Assembly: GCA_036677805.1 (NCBI GenBank)
Contig: JAVBVS010000022.1
Coordinates: 62,001 to 126,000, forward strand
From: SIG78 sp036677805
Lineage (GTDB): Bacteria; Verrucomicrobiota; Lentisphaeria; Victivallales; Victivallaceae
DNA: 64,000 nt
Direction of reading: 5' to 3'
Made by a program: the position numbers and the translations under genes. Below, in pieces: positions 25,956 through 35,746 of the stretch. How positions within the stretch are numbered: the first letter of the stretch is position 1; each line of letters opens with the position of its first letter. Under the pieces are notes generated by a model, which saw only the letters and a list, made by a program, of their open reading frames with translations, was not told the DNA's origin and made no database searches.

Positions 25956-28900
25956 TCAGCAGAGCGCCATTTCCAGCCGATAGCCGGTGCTGTAGCGTTT
26001 TTCGTTGCTGGTTTCAACCGCCACACAATAATGTCCGGCTTCCAGTTCGCCCGAAATCAAATTCCGGTCGAGCTTGAGTTTCTTGCCGTCTTCATTGTAC
26101 AGGGTGATTTTGACCTGCTTGCCGACTCTGAACGAAGTATCATCCAGATTGAGATCAAAGTCCAACCGTCCGCCCTGTGCCAATTCAAACTCGAAGTAAT
26201 CCGCCGAATCCGCGAATCCGACCCAATCGTCAACCACCGCTTGCGCGCCATCCCACGGCGTGATCACGCCCTGAGCCGAAGATGGATCGCCGCCGCCGGA
26301 CGCCTGAGCCAGATTGCCCGCGGTTATCCGGGTATTGTTGACGTAGGTTTCGGTCGGGAAGAACGAAGCATTGACCGTGAGTTTGTAATTGCTGTTGTTC
26401 TTGCCCCGTCCGCCGTCGGCGGAACTGATCTCGACGAAGAAATTACCGTCCATCAGGAGATCCGTAAAATATTCGCCGTTCCGGCTGACCGTGATGCTCT
26501 TGACCAACTGCCGCCGCTCGTCGTAAACCGAAACTTTCAACTTGCTTTCCACCTCGGTGAGCGTCATCCCCAGACGTCCCGGACCGGCTTCAAAGAAATA
26601 ATAGTCATCGGGATCGCCGACGCCAACCCAGCCTTCGACTTCGGCTGTGCTGTTCGGCGCAAATGTCGTCGGATGAGCCGCCGCATCGCTGAAACTGTTG
26701 TTCGGCGTTACGTCCGCGGGCACGTAATCGGCGATAAAATCGATCCGATAGTTGCTGTTGTACGCGCCCTTCCCTTTGTCCGGAGCCGCCACCGAAAGAT
26801 AGAAGTGGCTGCCGATCCAGAGATCACTGAGGAATTCGCCATCTTCGGAAACTGTGACCGTCTTGATCCGTTTCCGATTTTGATCATAGATGGTGACCAC
26901 CAGATTGCTCTGAAGGTCATTCATCACCAGCGACAGCGAGCTGGTGCGGTCGGCGGTGATGGCGAAGTAATCCACGCCGTCCTGATATCCGACCCAGTCC
27001 GCAATCATCAGTTGTCCTTCTCCGTCGATCGCGAAGGATTGGGCTCCGGAGAAGGTATCGTCCTGATGATTGGCCGCGGGGAAGTAATCTTCCGTGATGT
27101 CCAGAACATAGTTGCTGTTGTATGCGCCCTTCCCCTTGTCCGGAGATGCCACCGAAATATAGAAGGCACCGCCGGTCAGGAGATTGTTGAACGCCACACC
27201 GTCAGCCTTCATGGTCACCGACTTGATCTTCTTCTTGTTCGCATCATACAGCGTAACCAGCAGATTGCTTTCCAAGCCGCTGAGATTAACCGTTACGCCG
27301 CCGGTCCGATCCGCATCGATATAGAAATAATCCGCGGCATCCTGGTATCCGACCCAGCCGGACAATTCCAGTTCGCCGTTGCCGGTGACCGGATTGTCGG
27401 TCAGCGTATGCGGCGCCAACGTTCCGTTCTTGAAGTTGGCTTCATCATCGTTGAGCGAAGGAGCCGGGAACGGATTAACCTCGGTATTGAACGAGAATGC
27501 AGTAGTGGCGGACGCGTTGGCGGGCGTGATGCCGACGGTATAGGTGCCCGCCGTCCACGCGAAGGAGTATGATTTGGCACCGGACGAAAGCGTCGTGGAT
27601 TGGACGACCTTGCCGTTTTCATCATAGAACGCAATCCGGATTCCGCCCTTGCCGCCGCCCACCGCGGCCACGTTGGAGAAGTTAAACACCACCCCGCTGT
27701 TTTCATCAAGAGTCACGGCATAATAATCGGCCTGATCCGACCCTCCGGCGGCGTCATTGTAAGTATCACCGACCGTAATCATCGTCGGATTGTTGCGATA
27801 GTTGCTGCCGTCGCCGGTGCTGCCGACCGTGAACCGGCTCGACGGGGAAATGTCGGAACCGAAGATCACGCTTTCGTACAATTTCTTGTCGAACGCCTGG
27901 AGCGTAAAGCTGTAATACCCATTCTCCAGATTGCGCAGCCAGAATCCGGTGGAGCTGCCGCTGATAGTGATGGTCTGGACTTTTTCATACACCTGGGTCT
28001 GCTCGTTGAACATCTTGTAGACCAATTCGTAGTGGTCCACGCCGATGAGGTCGATCGCTGGATCCCAGCTGAAATAGACATCCCGTCCGGCCACCTGACT
28101 TGCCACCGACCTGGTATTCAGCGTCGGACCGTGCACGTCGATGGTGGCGTTTTCTTCCAGAAACACCCATTCGCTGCTGTGTCCGGCATAGTCGTACGTC
28201 TTGATATCGACATCGTAAATGCCGTCGGCGACATTCATCAACGCCAGCCACGGATCGCTGGTTTTGGTCGTGATGATATAAGTACTGGCACTGGTCTTGG
28301 TAATCGTGGCAATGTTGGAGGAATAGTAATTTTCCGGATCATCCGCCGGGATGATCGGTTCATCCGTGGGGAATCCGCCTTTGCGATAGAAACGAATTTT
28401 GTAGTAAGCGACGCCGAGGGGATCCGAACCCGGATCCCAGGACAAATTCAGGTCGCCTTCCAGCGATGACGTGAACATCACCACACCGCCGCCGATCCTC
28501 ACCGGATCGACATTGTCGATAATCTTGCGCGGATTGCCTTCATCGTCAAGATTGTTGTAATCGATCAGCTGGAACGGATTGCCGTTATTGCCCAGCAGCC
28601 ACGTATACGCCTTGTTGCCGCTGGAGTCCATCGCCTGAACCCGCCAGTAGACATTTTTCATGCCCAGCAATTCACCGGCGGCGACGGTGCCGTTGGTGCC
28701 GTCGCCGAAAACCAGGCTGTCGGTCGAAGTATAATAGGTCTGTAACCCGGAGCCGATGAAGTTGGCATTGTCGCAAACTTCGACCAGATAGATCACACTG
28801 CTCAGATCGTCCGTGAATGACGCTTCAAAGTCAAGGGTGATCGTAATATTGCTGATATAGTACTGCTGTTCCGGCAGCTTGGTATTCGGATTGATGATGT

Positions 28901-31900
28901 ACCGGGTCGCCCAGGTGGCATTGATGACATTGGACGTGGTGTCGCCGAAAGAACCGCTCGGCGGCGTCACGTCAATGATGAAGTTCTGATTGGCTTCCTG
29001 CGACATATTGCCGCCGACATCATAGGATTCAACCCACCAGGTGTAGTTGTTGGGGGTGAGCCCGTATTGCGAAGCATCGATGGTGGCTTTTGTAATCCGC
29101 TGGTCATAGATTGTTGCCAGCGTGACCGTATTGCCGTCAATGAGGGCGCAAAGTTTGTAATAGGAGAATCCGGTCCGGATTGCAGTCGGCGCTTCATAGG
29201 CGGTATTCCAGACAAAATCGACCACCGTATCGCCGTCACCGTCGGTCCGGACATTGGAAAACGGGGTGAATCCGGTGCTGAAAATCGGCGCCACGAGGTC
29301 GCCGACCCAATTCGCGCTGCTGTCGATGGCGGTGTAGTTTCCGGCATAGTCGAAGGCTTCGAGAACCCACCGGTATTCGCCATTCTGGACTACCACCGAC
29401 GTACCTTGGGTGGACGCGTCGAAAATCACGGTATGCCAGGTGCCGGTGCCGTTGATGTCGGTATAACGCAGCCGATAGCCTTCCACGCCGGAGCCGAGAT
29501 CGGTGGCCCGCGGCCAGTTGCCGGAGAAAATCACAGTTTCCGTGTCGGCATCCCAGACGCCGGTCCAGACCGCGGTCCCGGTAAAAATCGGCGGCGTCTC
29601 ATCGCCGTTCCAGAGTCCGGTATAAGTCTGACTTTTGTTGCCCGCGTAGTCGGTGGCGAACACCTGCCATTCATAAACTCCGTTGGGCAGGTTGTAACTG
29701 AACGTATTGGTCCCGGCCGGAACCATGCCCAGCGGCAACCAGGCGGTGGAACCGGATTCCCGATAATAAATATAGTATCCGCGAAGACCGGATTTGCCGT
29801 CGGTGTCGATGGCGGGATCCCAGGTAAGCGTGACCTTCAGGAAGCCATCCTCATCCGGCGCTTTGTGGATGTCGTAGGTCACCGTGCTGCGAGCGCCCAG
29901 AAACACCGGCGGGTTGTTGTCGCCGATGAAGACCCGGAACAAATCGCCGTCGATCCAGTCGCCCTGGGCGCCGTTGATATCCACCGCGCGCACCTGCCAG
30001 TGCACGAATTCGGCATTGCTGAAGCCGGAAATCACCAGTTCGCTGGCGGTGGTGTACTTGTGGTAGTAATTCGCGGTCGTGCCGTAAGCCATCGCATTCC
30101 AGTCCGGCGCGTCCTCGTCATTGGTCAGATAGTAGCGGACTTCATAATGCCCCAGTCCGTCGGTACAGGTGAATCCGGACCACTGGAATTCAATCACCGA
30201 ACTCGAAGTGTTGAGGCTGCTGTCGGGATTGTTGATCAGCGCCACCGCCTGATCGTCGATGATGCTGGAGCTGTGTTGCCCCATAACGACTTCAGCCGTA
30301 TCGGTCCAGTTGCTGAAGGTGGTGCGTTCGCCGTAATGGCGGCGCACCCGCCACTCGACACTCTGGCCGTCCTCAATGCCGGCAATTTCAAAATTATTGA
30401 GGCCGCCGTCAACCATCACGGTGATGGTATTGCCATAACTTCCGCCGGCGTCGGCGATCCGGTACTCCAGTTCGTATTTTTCGATGTTGGAAATTTCGTC
30501 CCAGGAGATGGTGATCGTCCCGGCGTCGTCGTCCCAGCTGGCATGAGCCACAGGGGTCAGGTATTCGGGTTTCCCCACCAGATGTTCCACCGTCACATAA
30601 AGCCCGCTGGCGTCATATCCGCTGGTCACGGTGAAACTGCCGTCCCGGGCGATCGCGGTGGTCCCGACTCTGGCGGTGATCATCTGCCCCTGATAGGCAA
30701 ACGTCACGGTTCGCTGAAGCCATTTGGCCGCACTGTTGTCATCGACCAGATAATAAGTCTTGGCAATCTGGTCGCCGTTGCCGTCGACGTCAAGCACCAC
30801 ATCGTTCAGGTTGATCGTAATCGACGCCACGCTCTCCAACGCCACGCCGGAATCATTGGACACAATCACCGCTCCGGCACGGGCCGGTGCCACCCCGGCC
30901 ATCGTCTTGTCGTTGAGCATGAAAGCCAGATTGAGTTTGCCGAAACTGGAATCAATCGTACCGTTCATACGGGCATTGCTGTCGATCACCATGGTGTTTT
31001 CGCCGTTGGTCAGGTCGATATCACCGATGATGTACGACCCGGCTGCCAGCTCCAGATAGTCATTGGTGTCGTACAGCAGTGCATCAAATCCACCAATCAC
31101 CGCAATTTCGTCGGCGGAACCGGTTGCCGGTTGAATCAACCCGGCGAAAACCGCATACCCGAACGTATTGGTCGGCATCACGTCGATCAGTCCGGAAATC
31201 CGCAAGCTCATGCCGCTGCTGAACCCCTCCAGGCCCGCATTCATGACACTGCCGCCGATATCGATATCTCCGGCCATGTCGAAAATGCCATCGTTGTCGT
31301 TGGTCAACTGCGAAACGTGAATGCCGCTTGCCCGCTGGAGGCTGGAGGTGCTGGTAATCGAAATGGTTCCGGTAAATGCCAGCATATTGATGTAAGGGCT
31401 GTAAATCCCTGTCGTTACCACGTTATCAGTATTGACGGTATTGATACTGATATCGGTTGACATGTATCCCTCACGAACTTCCAGCCGATTGGATTCGATA
31501 CCAAAAGTTCGCGACGGCGTACTGACCCAGTCGGCGATATTCATATCGGTCTGGTTGACCGTCAACGCCCCTTTGAAATTGCCGCCGCAACTGATCGTTC
31601 CGGCAACATCAAGCCCATGATTGGTGACGGTAAAACCATATACGACTTTCGCCGCCGGCCCGGAATCGGAAATCCACAGATAATTGTTTTCGGATCGGAT
31701 CGTTCCTGAAAAATCGTCCGTGAGTGTGATGCTGTTGGCTTTGATCCCCGCGGCGGCAATGGTATTGTCAATCAGGTTGCGGACCGAAGTGGCTGCCGCA
31801 CCGGGAGCCGAAACCCCTCTGAAGGTGTTGCGCTCGGTAATGGCGGTAATGGATCCGTTCATCTCTTTGAGTGTCAGCGAGCCGGCCTTGATCCCGTAAA

Positions 31901-32879
31901 CGTCGATCGTATTGCCGGACACCGAGGCGACCAAACTGTCTCGTCCGCTCAGCGTGTCCGGAGTGTAATTGTAATCGCCCAACAGGTTGTTATTGGAATT
32001 GGTTGATACGATGGTGCCGCCCCAATAACCATTGGTCAACGATACCTCGCCGGTGGCAAGAATGCCGGCCGCGGTAATGGTATTGCCGTCAGCTGTCGCT
32101 TTGGCATAAGCGGTTGCATTGATGCGGGCTTGAGAATTGAGCGTTCCGGTAAAATTGTTCTCGAATGTCACGCTGGCGGCTTTGAATGCGGCAACTTCGA
32201 TAAAACTGTTATCCGACATGTTCACGCACATGATCGTGGTGCCGCTCGGGTACTCGTATCCGCGCATGTTATTGGCATGAGTAATGCCGCTTTCGGTGAA
32301 AATCGAAGCGGACATATCGCTGATCAAGTTCAAATTGCCATTGGCGCGGAAGCCATAGGCGCTGACATCCATGCTCGCATCTATGCGGGAAGCTTGATCC
32401 ACAAAAGGTATATCAGTATCATCGACCCCGTTTTTTACATAGATCTGAATTCCGGCATCGCTTACAGACGAATCCGGATTGGGCTGATTGGTGCCGACTA
32501 CATCGGCCCCGGTATGGGCGGTAAAATTGACATAGCCATTGCCTGAACCGTTCTGAAAACGAACCGCGGCGACATTGTCCTGCACCCAGTTGCCGTCATA
32601 GTTTAAATTGCCGCTGCTGCCGTAATTGCCGCCAAGGGTGATCAGGGTATTGTCGCCCATGTTGGCTACGCCGCGAAACGGATTGTTGTTGTAGGGGTAA
32701 TAAACATACCCGATATACCAGCGGTCCGTTTCCACGCTGACCAGACGGCCGCCCGCCTCCAGGGTGTTGGTGTTGCCGGTAAGCACCAGATTGGATGCAA
32801 CCTGGCCTACAACAATATTGTTATACCATTTCCAAGTTCCGACGATATAATCATTGGAGTAGTTATTGACTTTCGACAT
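25956..32879 (-). CDS. Giant multidomain surface/secreted protein (beta-repeat, FN3, PPC repeats)
   Basis: This 2307-residue protein is probably a type I-secreted adhesin or surface protein. It has no signal peptide or membrane helix. Residues 1 to about 700 are beta-rich repeats, Gly/Asn/Thr-rich, with recurring units like GIKANSITLTDDFSGTI that suggest a solenoid. About 765-1680 holds fibronectin type III-like domains joined by linkers such as GDETPPIFTG and GDNNPPVFLG. About 1686-2307 holds five pre-peptidase C-terminal (PPC)-like repeats of roughly 120 residues (DWVGYQDGVDYFAI, GAYNSNYRIDF). No RTX GGxGxD repeats are visible. ATG 32879 follows GGGAGAGTGG. The exporter genes are divergent next to it. 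It may bind glycans, mucin or other cells; that is inference. Confidence 0.8.
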   Translation of the reverse strand: MSKVNNYSNDYIVGTWKWYNNIVVGQVASNLVLTGNTNTLEAGGRLVSVETDRWYIGYVYYPYNNNPFRGVANMGDNTLITLGGNYGSSGNLNYDGNWVQDNVAAVRFQNGSGNGYVNFTAHTGADVVGTNQPNPDSSVSDAGIQIYVKNGVDDTDIPFVDQASRIDASMDVSAYGFRANGNLNLISDMSASIFTESGITHANNMRGYEYPSGTTIMCVNMSDNSFIEVAAFKAASVTFENNFTGTLNSQARINATAYAKATADGNTITAAGILATGEVSLTNGYWGGTIVSTNSNNNLLGDYNYTPDTLSGRDSLVASVSGNTIDVYGIKAGSLTLKEMNGSITAITERNTFRGVSAPGAAATSVRNLIDNTIAAAGIKANSITLTDDFSGTIRSENNYLWISDSGPAAKVVYGFTVTNHGLDVAGTISCGGNFKGALTVNQTDMNIADWVSTPSRTFGIESNRLEVREGYMSTDISINTVNTDNVVTTGIYSPYINMLAFTGTISITSTSSLQRASGIHVSQLTNDNDGIFDMAGDIDIGGSVMNAGLEGFSSGMSLRISGLIDVMPTNTFGYAVFAGLIQPATGSADEIAVIGGFDALLYDTNDYLELAAGSYIIGDIDLTNGENTMVIDSNARMNGTIDSSFGKLNLAFMLNDKTMAGVAPARAGAVIVSNDSGVALESVASITINLNDVVLDVDGNGDQIAKTYYLVDDNSAAKWLQRTVTFAYQGQMITARVGTTAIARDGSFTVTSGYDASGLYVTVEHLVGKPEYLTPVAHASWDDDAGTITISWDEISNIEKYELEYRIADAGGSYGNTITVMVDGGLNNFEIAGIEDGQSVEWRVRRHYGERTTFSNWTDTAEVVMGQHSSSIIDDQAVALINNPDSSLNTSSSVIEFQWSGFTCTDGLGHYEVRYYLTNDEDAPDWNAMAYGTTANYYHKYTTASELVISGFSNAEFVHWQVRAVDINGAQGDWIDGDLFRVFIGDNNPPVFLGARSTVTYDIHKAPDEDGFLKVTLTWDPAIDTDGKSGLRGYYIYYRESGSTAWLPLGMVPAGTNTFSYNLPNGVYEWQVFATDYAGNKSQTYTGLWNGDETPPIFTGTAVWTGVWDADTETVIFSGNWPRATDLGSGVEGYRLRYTDINGTGTWHTVIFDASTQGTSVVVQNGEYRWVLEAFDYAGNYTAIDSSANWVGDLVAPIFSTGFTPFSNVRTDGDGDTVVDFVWNTAYEAPTAIRTGFSYYKLCALIDGNTVTLATIYDQRITKATIDASQYGLTPNNYTWWVESYDVGGNMSQEANQNFIIDVTPPSGSFGDTTSNVINATWATRYIINPNTKLPEQQYYISNITITLDFEASFTDDLSSVIYLVEVCDNANFIGSGLQTYYTSTDSLVFGDGTNGTVAAGELLGMKNVYWRVQAMDSSGNKAYTWLLGNNGNPFQLIDYNNLDDEGNPRKIIDNVDPVRIGGGVVMFTSSLEGDLNLSWDPGSDPLGVAYYKIRFYRKGGFPTDEPIIPADDPENYYSSNIATITKTSASTYIITTKTSDPWLALMNVADGIYDVDIKTYDYAGHSSEWVFLEENATIDVHGPTLNTRSVASQVAGRDVYFSWDPAIDLIGVDHYELVYKMFNEQTQVYEKVQTITISGSSTGFWLRNLENGYYSFTLQAFDKKLYESVIFGSDISPSSRFTVGSTGDGSNYRNNPTMITVGDTYNDAAGGSDQADYYAVTLDENSGVVFNFSNVAAVGGGKGGIRIAFYDENGKVVQSTTLSSGAKSYSFAWTAGTYTVGITPANASATTAFSFNTEVNPFPAPSLNDDEANFKNGTLAPHTLTDNPVTGNGELELSGWVGYQDAADYFYIDADRTGGVTVNLSGLESNLLVTLYDANKKKIKSVTMKADGVAFNNLLTGGAFYISVASPDKGKGAYNSNYVLDITEDYFPAANHQDDTFSGAQSFAIDGEGQLMIADWVGYQDGVDYFAITADRTSSLSLVMNDLQSNLVVTIYDQNRKRIKTVTVSEDGEFLSDLWIGSHFYLSVAAPDKGKGAYNSNYRIDFIADYVPADVTPNNSFSDAAAHPTTFAPNSTAEVEGWVGVGDPDDYYFFEAGPGRLGMTLTEVESKLKVSVYDERRQLVKSITVSRNGEYFTDLLMDGNFFVEISSADGGRGKNNSNYKLTVNASFFPTETYVNNTRITAGNLAQASGGGDPSSAQGVITPWDGAQAVVDDWVGFADSADYFEFELAQGGRLDFDLNLDDTSFRVGKQVKITLYNEDGKKLKLDRNLISGELEAGHYCVAVETSNEKRYSTGYRLEMALC

Positions 32880-32930
32880 TTTCCGCCACTCTCCCTTGTT
32901 TTTGGTTACAACAGTATTCAGCACACACGC

Positions 32931-32959
32931 AATGTAGCATGGGATTTCATTTTTTGCAA
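32931..32959 (-). promoter_or_regulatory. Promoter of the giant protein gene
   Basis: On the minus strand TTGCAA (32954-32959) and TACATT (32931-32936) are 17 bases apart, 51 bases upstream of the start codon. Confidence 0.5.
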
Positions 32960-33029
32960 TCGGTTCTCGCGGCAAAAAAACATTTTTTTGAAGGAAAATG
33001 CTTTCACTCTCACAATTTCGGTTCCCTGC

Positions 33030-33058
33030 TTGTAATTTCTCCGATCGCGTGGTATGTT
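33030..33058 (+). promoter_or_regulatory. Promoter of the type I secretion operon
   Basis: TTGTAA (33030-33035) and TATGTT (33053-33058) are 17 bases apart. They lie 70 bases from the divergent promoter of the giant protein, so one regulator could act on both. Confidence 0.5.
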
Positions 33059-33169
33059 ACAGATAACTATCGCATGCTGCGCTTGGGCGCAATTCGGGGG
33101 CGGGGACTTTTCGTCATGCGGAACACGGAAAGCCCCCAGGGTATTTTACCGTCAAAATTTTAATCCGGG

Positions 33170-35725
33170 ATGGTTATGTCAGACATACCGAAAATCAGCA
33201 GTCTGGAGTGTCTGCGGCGACTGTTCAGCCAGTTCCGCCGTACCGTCAATTTCGACGCGCTCCTGACCGAGGAGCTCTGTGCCCGCTGCCAAAATCACGA
33301 TGAAGAACTGAACGTCATCGTCGAACTGTCCAATCTCCACGATCTGCGGCCCGAAAAACATGCCGATCTGGACGCAATTGCCAAAACCTATGTCGGCCCG
33401 GCCCTGCTCCGGCTCACCACCGGCAGCTGGATTCTGGTACTCAATTCCAGGCAGATCGCACAGGAAGAAGCCGTGGCAATTTTCGAGCCGGCTGCCGATA
33501 AGGCGCTGCTGGTCAAAAAAGCACAGTTGCTTGAGCGTGCCGGCGACACCGTGGTCATCTTCCGCAACCTTCAGGAAATCGACGCCCGCGAGCAAAGTGC
33601 GCTGTTCTGTCTCTGCGCCATCGCCCGCCACCACAATATTGCGATGGACCTGCGCCGGGTCATGCATGACTTCGCCATCGACGCCGAAGAGCCGCGCTCC
33701 GCGCTGCTGCGTTCGATCGCCGACAGTTACGAACTCAATACCCGGTCGGTGCGGATGCGCTGGGAAAAACTGATCGCGCTCGGCCAGGCCTACCCGGCCC
33801 TCGGCCGCAAGAAAAATGGCAAATATCTGGTGATCTGCGGCATCCGGAACAATCAGGACGAAACCGTCGATCTGGTGGTCGTTGATCCCGAGAACACCCG
33901 GCCCGATTCGCGGTTCGCCTTCATGAGCCGGGCGGAGGTCGAAGAACAGCTTTCGCCGCACGTCATGCTGGTCAAGAAACGTTATCGGCTTTCCGATGAG
34001 GACCGGCCGTTTTCACTGACCTGGTTTCTGCCGGAATTCTACAAATTGCGCGGCGTCTTCGGACAGATCGCGCTGACGGTGGCGATGATTACGATCCTTT
34101 CGCTGATCGTGCCGCTTTTCTTCCAGATCGTCGTCGACAAAGTGCTGGTCAACAAATCGTACAACACGCTGAACGTGCTCGGCATCGGCATCATTGCGGC
34201 GGTCGTCTTCAATGGATTGCTCGATTATTTGCGCAGTTACTTCCTGTTGTTTGCGACCAACAAAATCGACGTCTCCACCGCCACCAAGACCTTCCGCCAC
34301 CTGATGCGGCTGCCGGTGGATTTTTTCGAGCGGGTTCCATCCGGGGTGTTGCTCAAGCATATGCAGCAGACGGAAAAAATCCGCGGCTTCCTCTCCGGAA
34401 ATCTGTTCTTCACCATCCTCGATCTGTGTTCGCTGCTGATCTTCATTCCGGTATTGCTGCTCTACACGGTGGAGTTGACGCTGGTGGTGCTGGGCTATTC
34501 GCTGCTGATGGCGCTGGTGATCGCCTGTCTGATCAAGCCGTTCCAGCGGCGGCTGAATGAACTTTATCAGGCTGAAGGGAAACGCCAGAGCATGCTGGTC
34601 GAATCGATTCACGGCGTGCGTACGGTCAAATCGCTGGCGCTGGAGCCGGTCGAGGAAAAATATTGGGATGACTCCACCGCTTATGCGGTCAAATCCTACT
34701 TCAAGGTCGGCAAGATTTCCATGACCGCCAAAAGCATCAGCCAGGTGCTGGAAATGATGATGACCATCACCGTAATCTGGTTCGGCGCATGGCTGGTTTT
34801 TGAGCACCAGATCACGGTCGGCGCGCTGATTGCGTTTCAGATGCTGGCCGGACGGGTCACAGGACCGCTGGTGAAGATGGTCGGACTGATCCATGAATAT
34901 CAGCAGATCGCGTTGTCGGTGCGCATGCTCGGCGTGGTCATGAATACCCCGGTCGAACCCCAGGGCGGCGGCGTCCGCAACCCGCTGCGCGGCGCCATCA
35001 GTTTTGAACATGTGACCTTTCAGTACCGGCAGGATCTGCCGTCGGTGATCAACGATTTCTCGCTGGAAATCAAACCCGGCACCACGCTGGGGATCGTCGG
35101 CCGTTCCGGTTCGGGCAAAACCACCATCACCAAACTGCTCCAGGGACTCTATCCGGTGGTTCAGGGCCTGATCAAGATCGACGGCATCGACTTGCGGGAA
35201 ATCGACAAATCCCATCTCCGCAGCAGCATCGGAGTGGTGCTGCAGGAAAACTATTTCTTCAGCGGCACCGTACGGGAAAATATCAGCCTGACCAAGCGCA
35301 GCGCCACGCTGGAAGAAATCATTTACGCCGCCAAGCTGGCCGGAGCCGACGAATTCATCCAGAAACTGACCCGCGGCTACGATACGGTGCTGGAAGAAAA
35401 CGCCTCCAACCTCTCCGGCGGTCAAAAACAACGTCTGGCCATCGCGCGGGCGTTGCTGAGCAATCCGCCGATTCTGATTTTCGATGAAGCGACCAGCGCG
35501 CTCGACCCGGAAAGTGAATTCGTGATCCAGAGCAATTTGAAGTCGATTGCCAAGGGCCGGACCGTGCTGATCATTTCCCACCGCCTGAGTATCGTGAGCG
35601 GGTCCGACCAGATTGTGGTGATTGATTCCGGGTCCATCACGGCGCTGGGAACCCACCGCGAACTGCTGAGCCAGCCGGGCACCTATCAGGAATTCTGGCG
35701 CCAGCAGATGCGCAACGACATCTAA
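33170..35725 (+). CDS. Type I secretion ABC transporter (HlyB/LapB type) with two degenerate C39-like domains
   Basis: This 851-residue inner-membrane ATPase would drive export of the divergent giant protein in one step with HlyD and an outer-membrane channel. The first roughly 280 residues hold two successive C39-peptidase-like segments, of which the second (ALFCLCAIARHHNIAMDLRRVMHDF... GKYLVICGI) aligns with the HlyB CLD that binds substrate; neither has the catalytic Cys context. Six membrane helices follow, then Walker A GRSGSGKTT (about 644-652), signature NLSGGQKQRLAIARAL, Walker B ILIFDEATSALD and H-loop ISHRLS. ATG 33170 or ATG 33176 may be the start; GGGATGG favours the second. HlyD follows after 21 bases. 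Confidence 0.93.
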   Translation: MVMSDIPKISSLECLRRLFSQFRRTVNFDALLTEELCARCQNHDEELNVIVELSNLHDLRPEKHADLDAIAKTYVGPALLRLTTGSWILVLNSRQIAQEEAVAIFEPAADKALLVKKAQLLERAGDTVVIFRNLQEIDAREQSALFCLCAIARHHNIAMDLRRVMHDFAIDAEEPRSALLRSIADSYELNTRSVRMRWEKLIALGQAYPALGRKKNGKYLVICGIRNNQDETVDLVVVDPENTRPDSRFAFMSRAEVEEQLSPHVMLVKKRYRLSDEDRPFSLTWFLPEFYKLRGVFGQIALTVAMITILSLIVPLFFQIVVDKVLVNKSYNTLNVLGIGIIAAVVFNGLLDYLRSYFLLFATNKIDVSTATKTFRHLMRLPVDFFERVPSGVLLKHMQQTEKIRGFLSGNLFFTILDLCSLLIFIPVLLLYTVELTLVVLGYSLLMALVIACLIKPFQRRLNELYQAEGKRQSMLVESIHGVRTVKSLALEPVEEKYWDDSTAYAVKSYFKVGKISMTAKSISQVLEMMMTITVIWFGAWLVFEHQITVGALIAFQMLAGRVTGPLVKMVGLIHEYQQIALSVRMLGVVMNTPVEPQGGGVRNPLRGAISFEHVTFQYRQDLPSVINDFSLEIKPGTTLGIVGRSGSGKTTITKLLQGLYPVVQGLIKIDGIDLREIDKSHLRSSIGVVLQENYFFSGTVRENISLTKRSATLEEIIYAAKLAGADEFIQKLTRGYDTVLEENASNLSGGQKQRLAIARALLSNPPILIFDEATSALDPESEFVIQSNLKSIAKGRTVLIISHRLSIVSGSDQIVVIDSGSITALGTHRELLSQPGTYQEFWRQQMRNDI

Positions 35726-35746
35726 ATCCGGGAGTGCAAAACGATC

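Noticed and set aside
25956..27820. RTX-type calcium-binding repeats at the C-terminus of the giant protein
   Set aside because: No GGxGxDxxx repeats occur; the C-terminal repeats fit PPC-like domains instead.
29067..31460. 797-codon open frame on the plus strand
   Set aside because: Antisense to the FN3 region of the giant protein; His/Gly/Val-rich translation of the complementary strand.
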